NCBI GenBank assembly: GCA_947571775.1
Contig: CANOZK010000018.1
Location: forward strand, 1 to 46,252
Reading direction: 5' to 3'
DNA: 46,252 bases
DNA from: an uncultured Lachnospiraceae bacterium
GTDB taxonomy: Bacteria > Bacillota > Clostridia > Lachnospirales > Lachnospiraceae
A program made the translations under genes and the position numbers. Of the stretch, positions 45,899 through 46,252 are shown piece by piece. The notes beneath the pieces were generated by a model that was given only the letters and a program-made list of their open reading frames with translations, was not told the DNA's origin and made no database searches. Each line of letters begins with the position of its first letter. Positions within the stretch are counted from its first letter, which is position 1.

Positions 45899-45927
45899 TT
45901 GACAATATGCGTTTTATTTCGTATAAT
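45899..45927 (+). promoter_or_regulatory. Consensus promoter upstream of tRNA-Ser
   Basis: TTGACA and TATAAT are exactly 17 bases apart, the perfect sigma-A consensus, as expected for stable-RNA genes. It ends 67 bases before the tRNA. Confidence 0.9.
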
Positions 45928-45994
45928 GTTAACCGTGCCGTGAAATACTACGGTATATAAAATACAGTTTAAATTTTAAATAATTTAGGCATCT

Positions 45995-46084
45995 GGAGAA
46001 GTACTCAAGTTGGCTGAAGAGGTGCCCCTGCTAAGGGTATAGGTCGTTTATAGCGGCGCGAGGGTTCAAATCCCTCCTTCTCCG
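45995..46084 (+). tRNA. tRNA-Ser (anticodon GCU)
   Basis: A 90-base class II tRNA. The acceptor GGAGAAG pairs with CTTCTCC, discriminator G. The anticodon loop is CTGCTAA between CCC and GGG, giving GCU, which reads AGC and AGU. A long variable arm (around 46038-46059) and GGTTCAAATCC T-loop are typical for serine. CCA is not encoded. Confidence 0.95.
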
Positions 46085-46125
46085 TTTCCGAATCAAAAAG
46101 ATTTGGAAAAAAACAAAAAAAGTTG

Positions 46126-46154
46126 TTGACAAGAGCGAAAAGATATGATAAGAT
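46126..46154 (+). promoter_or_regulatory. Probable rRNA operon promoter
   Basis: TTGACA and TAAGAT are 17 bases apart. The remaining 98 bases to the window edge have no gene and resemble a 16S leader (repeated A-A-C-x-A-C-T-G-A-A-C segments). An rRNA operon likely begins outside the window, and the tRNA may be read together with it. Confidence 0.7.
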
Positions 46155-46252
46155 ATCAACTGTTCTGTTAAAGAAAACAACAACTGAACGATAGCAAAAA
46201 GAACATTGACAACTGAACAGCGAAACACACAATCATACATTATAAGTAATGA

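Noticed and set aside
46085..46115. Terminator after tRNA-Ser
   Set aside because: TTCCGAATC and GATTTGGAA can pair, but A and not T follows on the plus strand, so read-through into the rRNA leader is more likely.

Overview
The window is a chromosomal origin region from a Gram-positive, moderately AT-rich member of the Clostridia, most likely the family Lachnospiraceae. The reasons are the gene order around dnaA, strong AGGAGG ribosome-binding sites, TTGACA/TATAAT promoters, and lineage-typical genes (DUF3881, DUF4446, DUF1002, CBS-type Mn pyrophosphatase, a non-canonical SerRS). No species can be named from the sequence alone.

Layout. (1) 1-9310 is an accessory island. At its left edge are the first codons of a GntR-type regulator and a TnpV gene, as found in Tn4451-like and conjugative elements. 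Then comes a leftward cassette of five genes: a 56-aa putative zinc protein at 4359-4529, a 539-aa protein with an HNH-like motif and membrane segments, a YkgJ-type cysteine-cluster protein, a Gly/Ala-rich membrane protein and a Sel1-repeat protein. Three regulators (XRE, WYL, XRE) follow, and then a complete DpnII-type GATC restriction-modification operon. (2) 9322-13868 is a leftward operon parA-parB-DUF4446-serS-DUF3881 with a perfect parS site just upstream of parA. (3) 13879-14996 is a single rightward alpha/beta-hydrolase gene with its own promoter, a structured leader and a strong terminator. (4) 15073-22120 is the classic leftward operon rpmH-rnpA-yidD-yidC-jag-mnmE-mnmG-rsmG. (5) 22121-24191 is a bipartite oriC, with DnaA-box clusters on both sides of dnaA. 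(6) 24192-26618 is dnaN-yaaA-recF. (7) 26735-40582 carries a TPR/P-loop protein of unknown function, rsmA, a DUF1002 protein, a D-2-hydroxyacid dehydrogenase, a small alarmone synthetase, an S1-domain protein, a CBS-containing pyrophosphatase, murA, metK, maf and a Lys/Pro-rich membrane protein. (8) 40682-45796 is gyrB-gyrA-plsC-like. (9) 45899-46252 holds a consensus promoter, tRNA-Ser(GCU) and a second consensus promoter with a leader resembling those before 16S rRNA, so an rRNA operon probably starts just past the right edge.

How it fits together. Apart from the hydrolase and parts of the island, genes are transcribed away from oriC. The core encodes initiation (DnaA, DnaN), origin segregation (ParABS), topology (gyrase), RNase P protein, membrane insertion (YidC/YidD/Jag), and tRNA and rRNA modification. 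The island is the part most likely to hold something undescribed: the five-gene cassette sits beside a restriction-modification system and WYL/XRE regulators, a context typical of phage-defence loci. Its function is inferred from context only.
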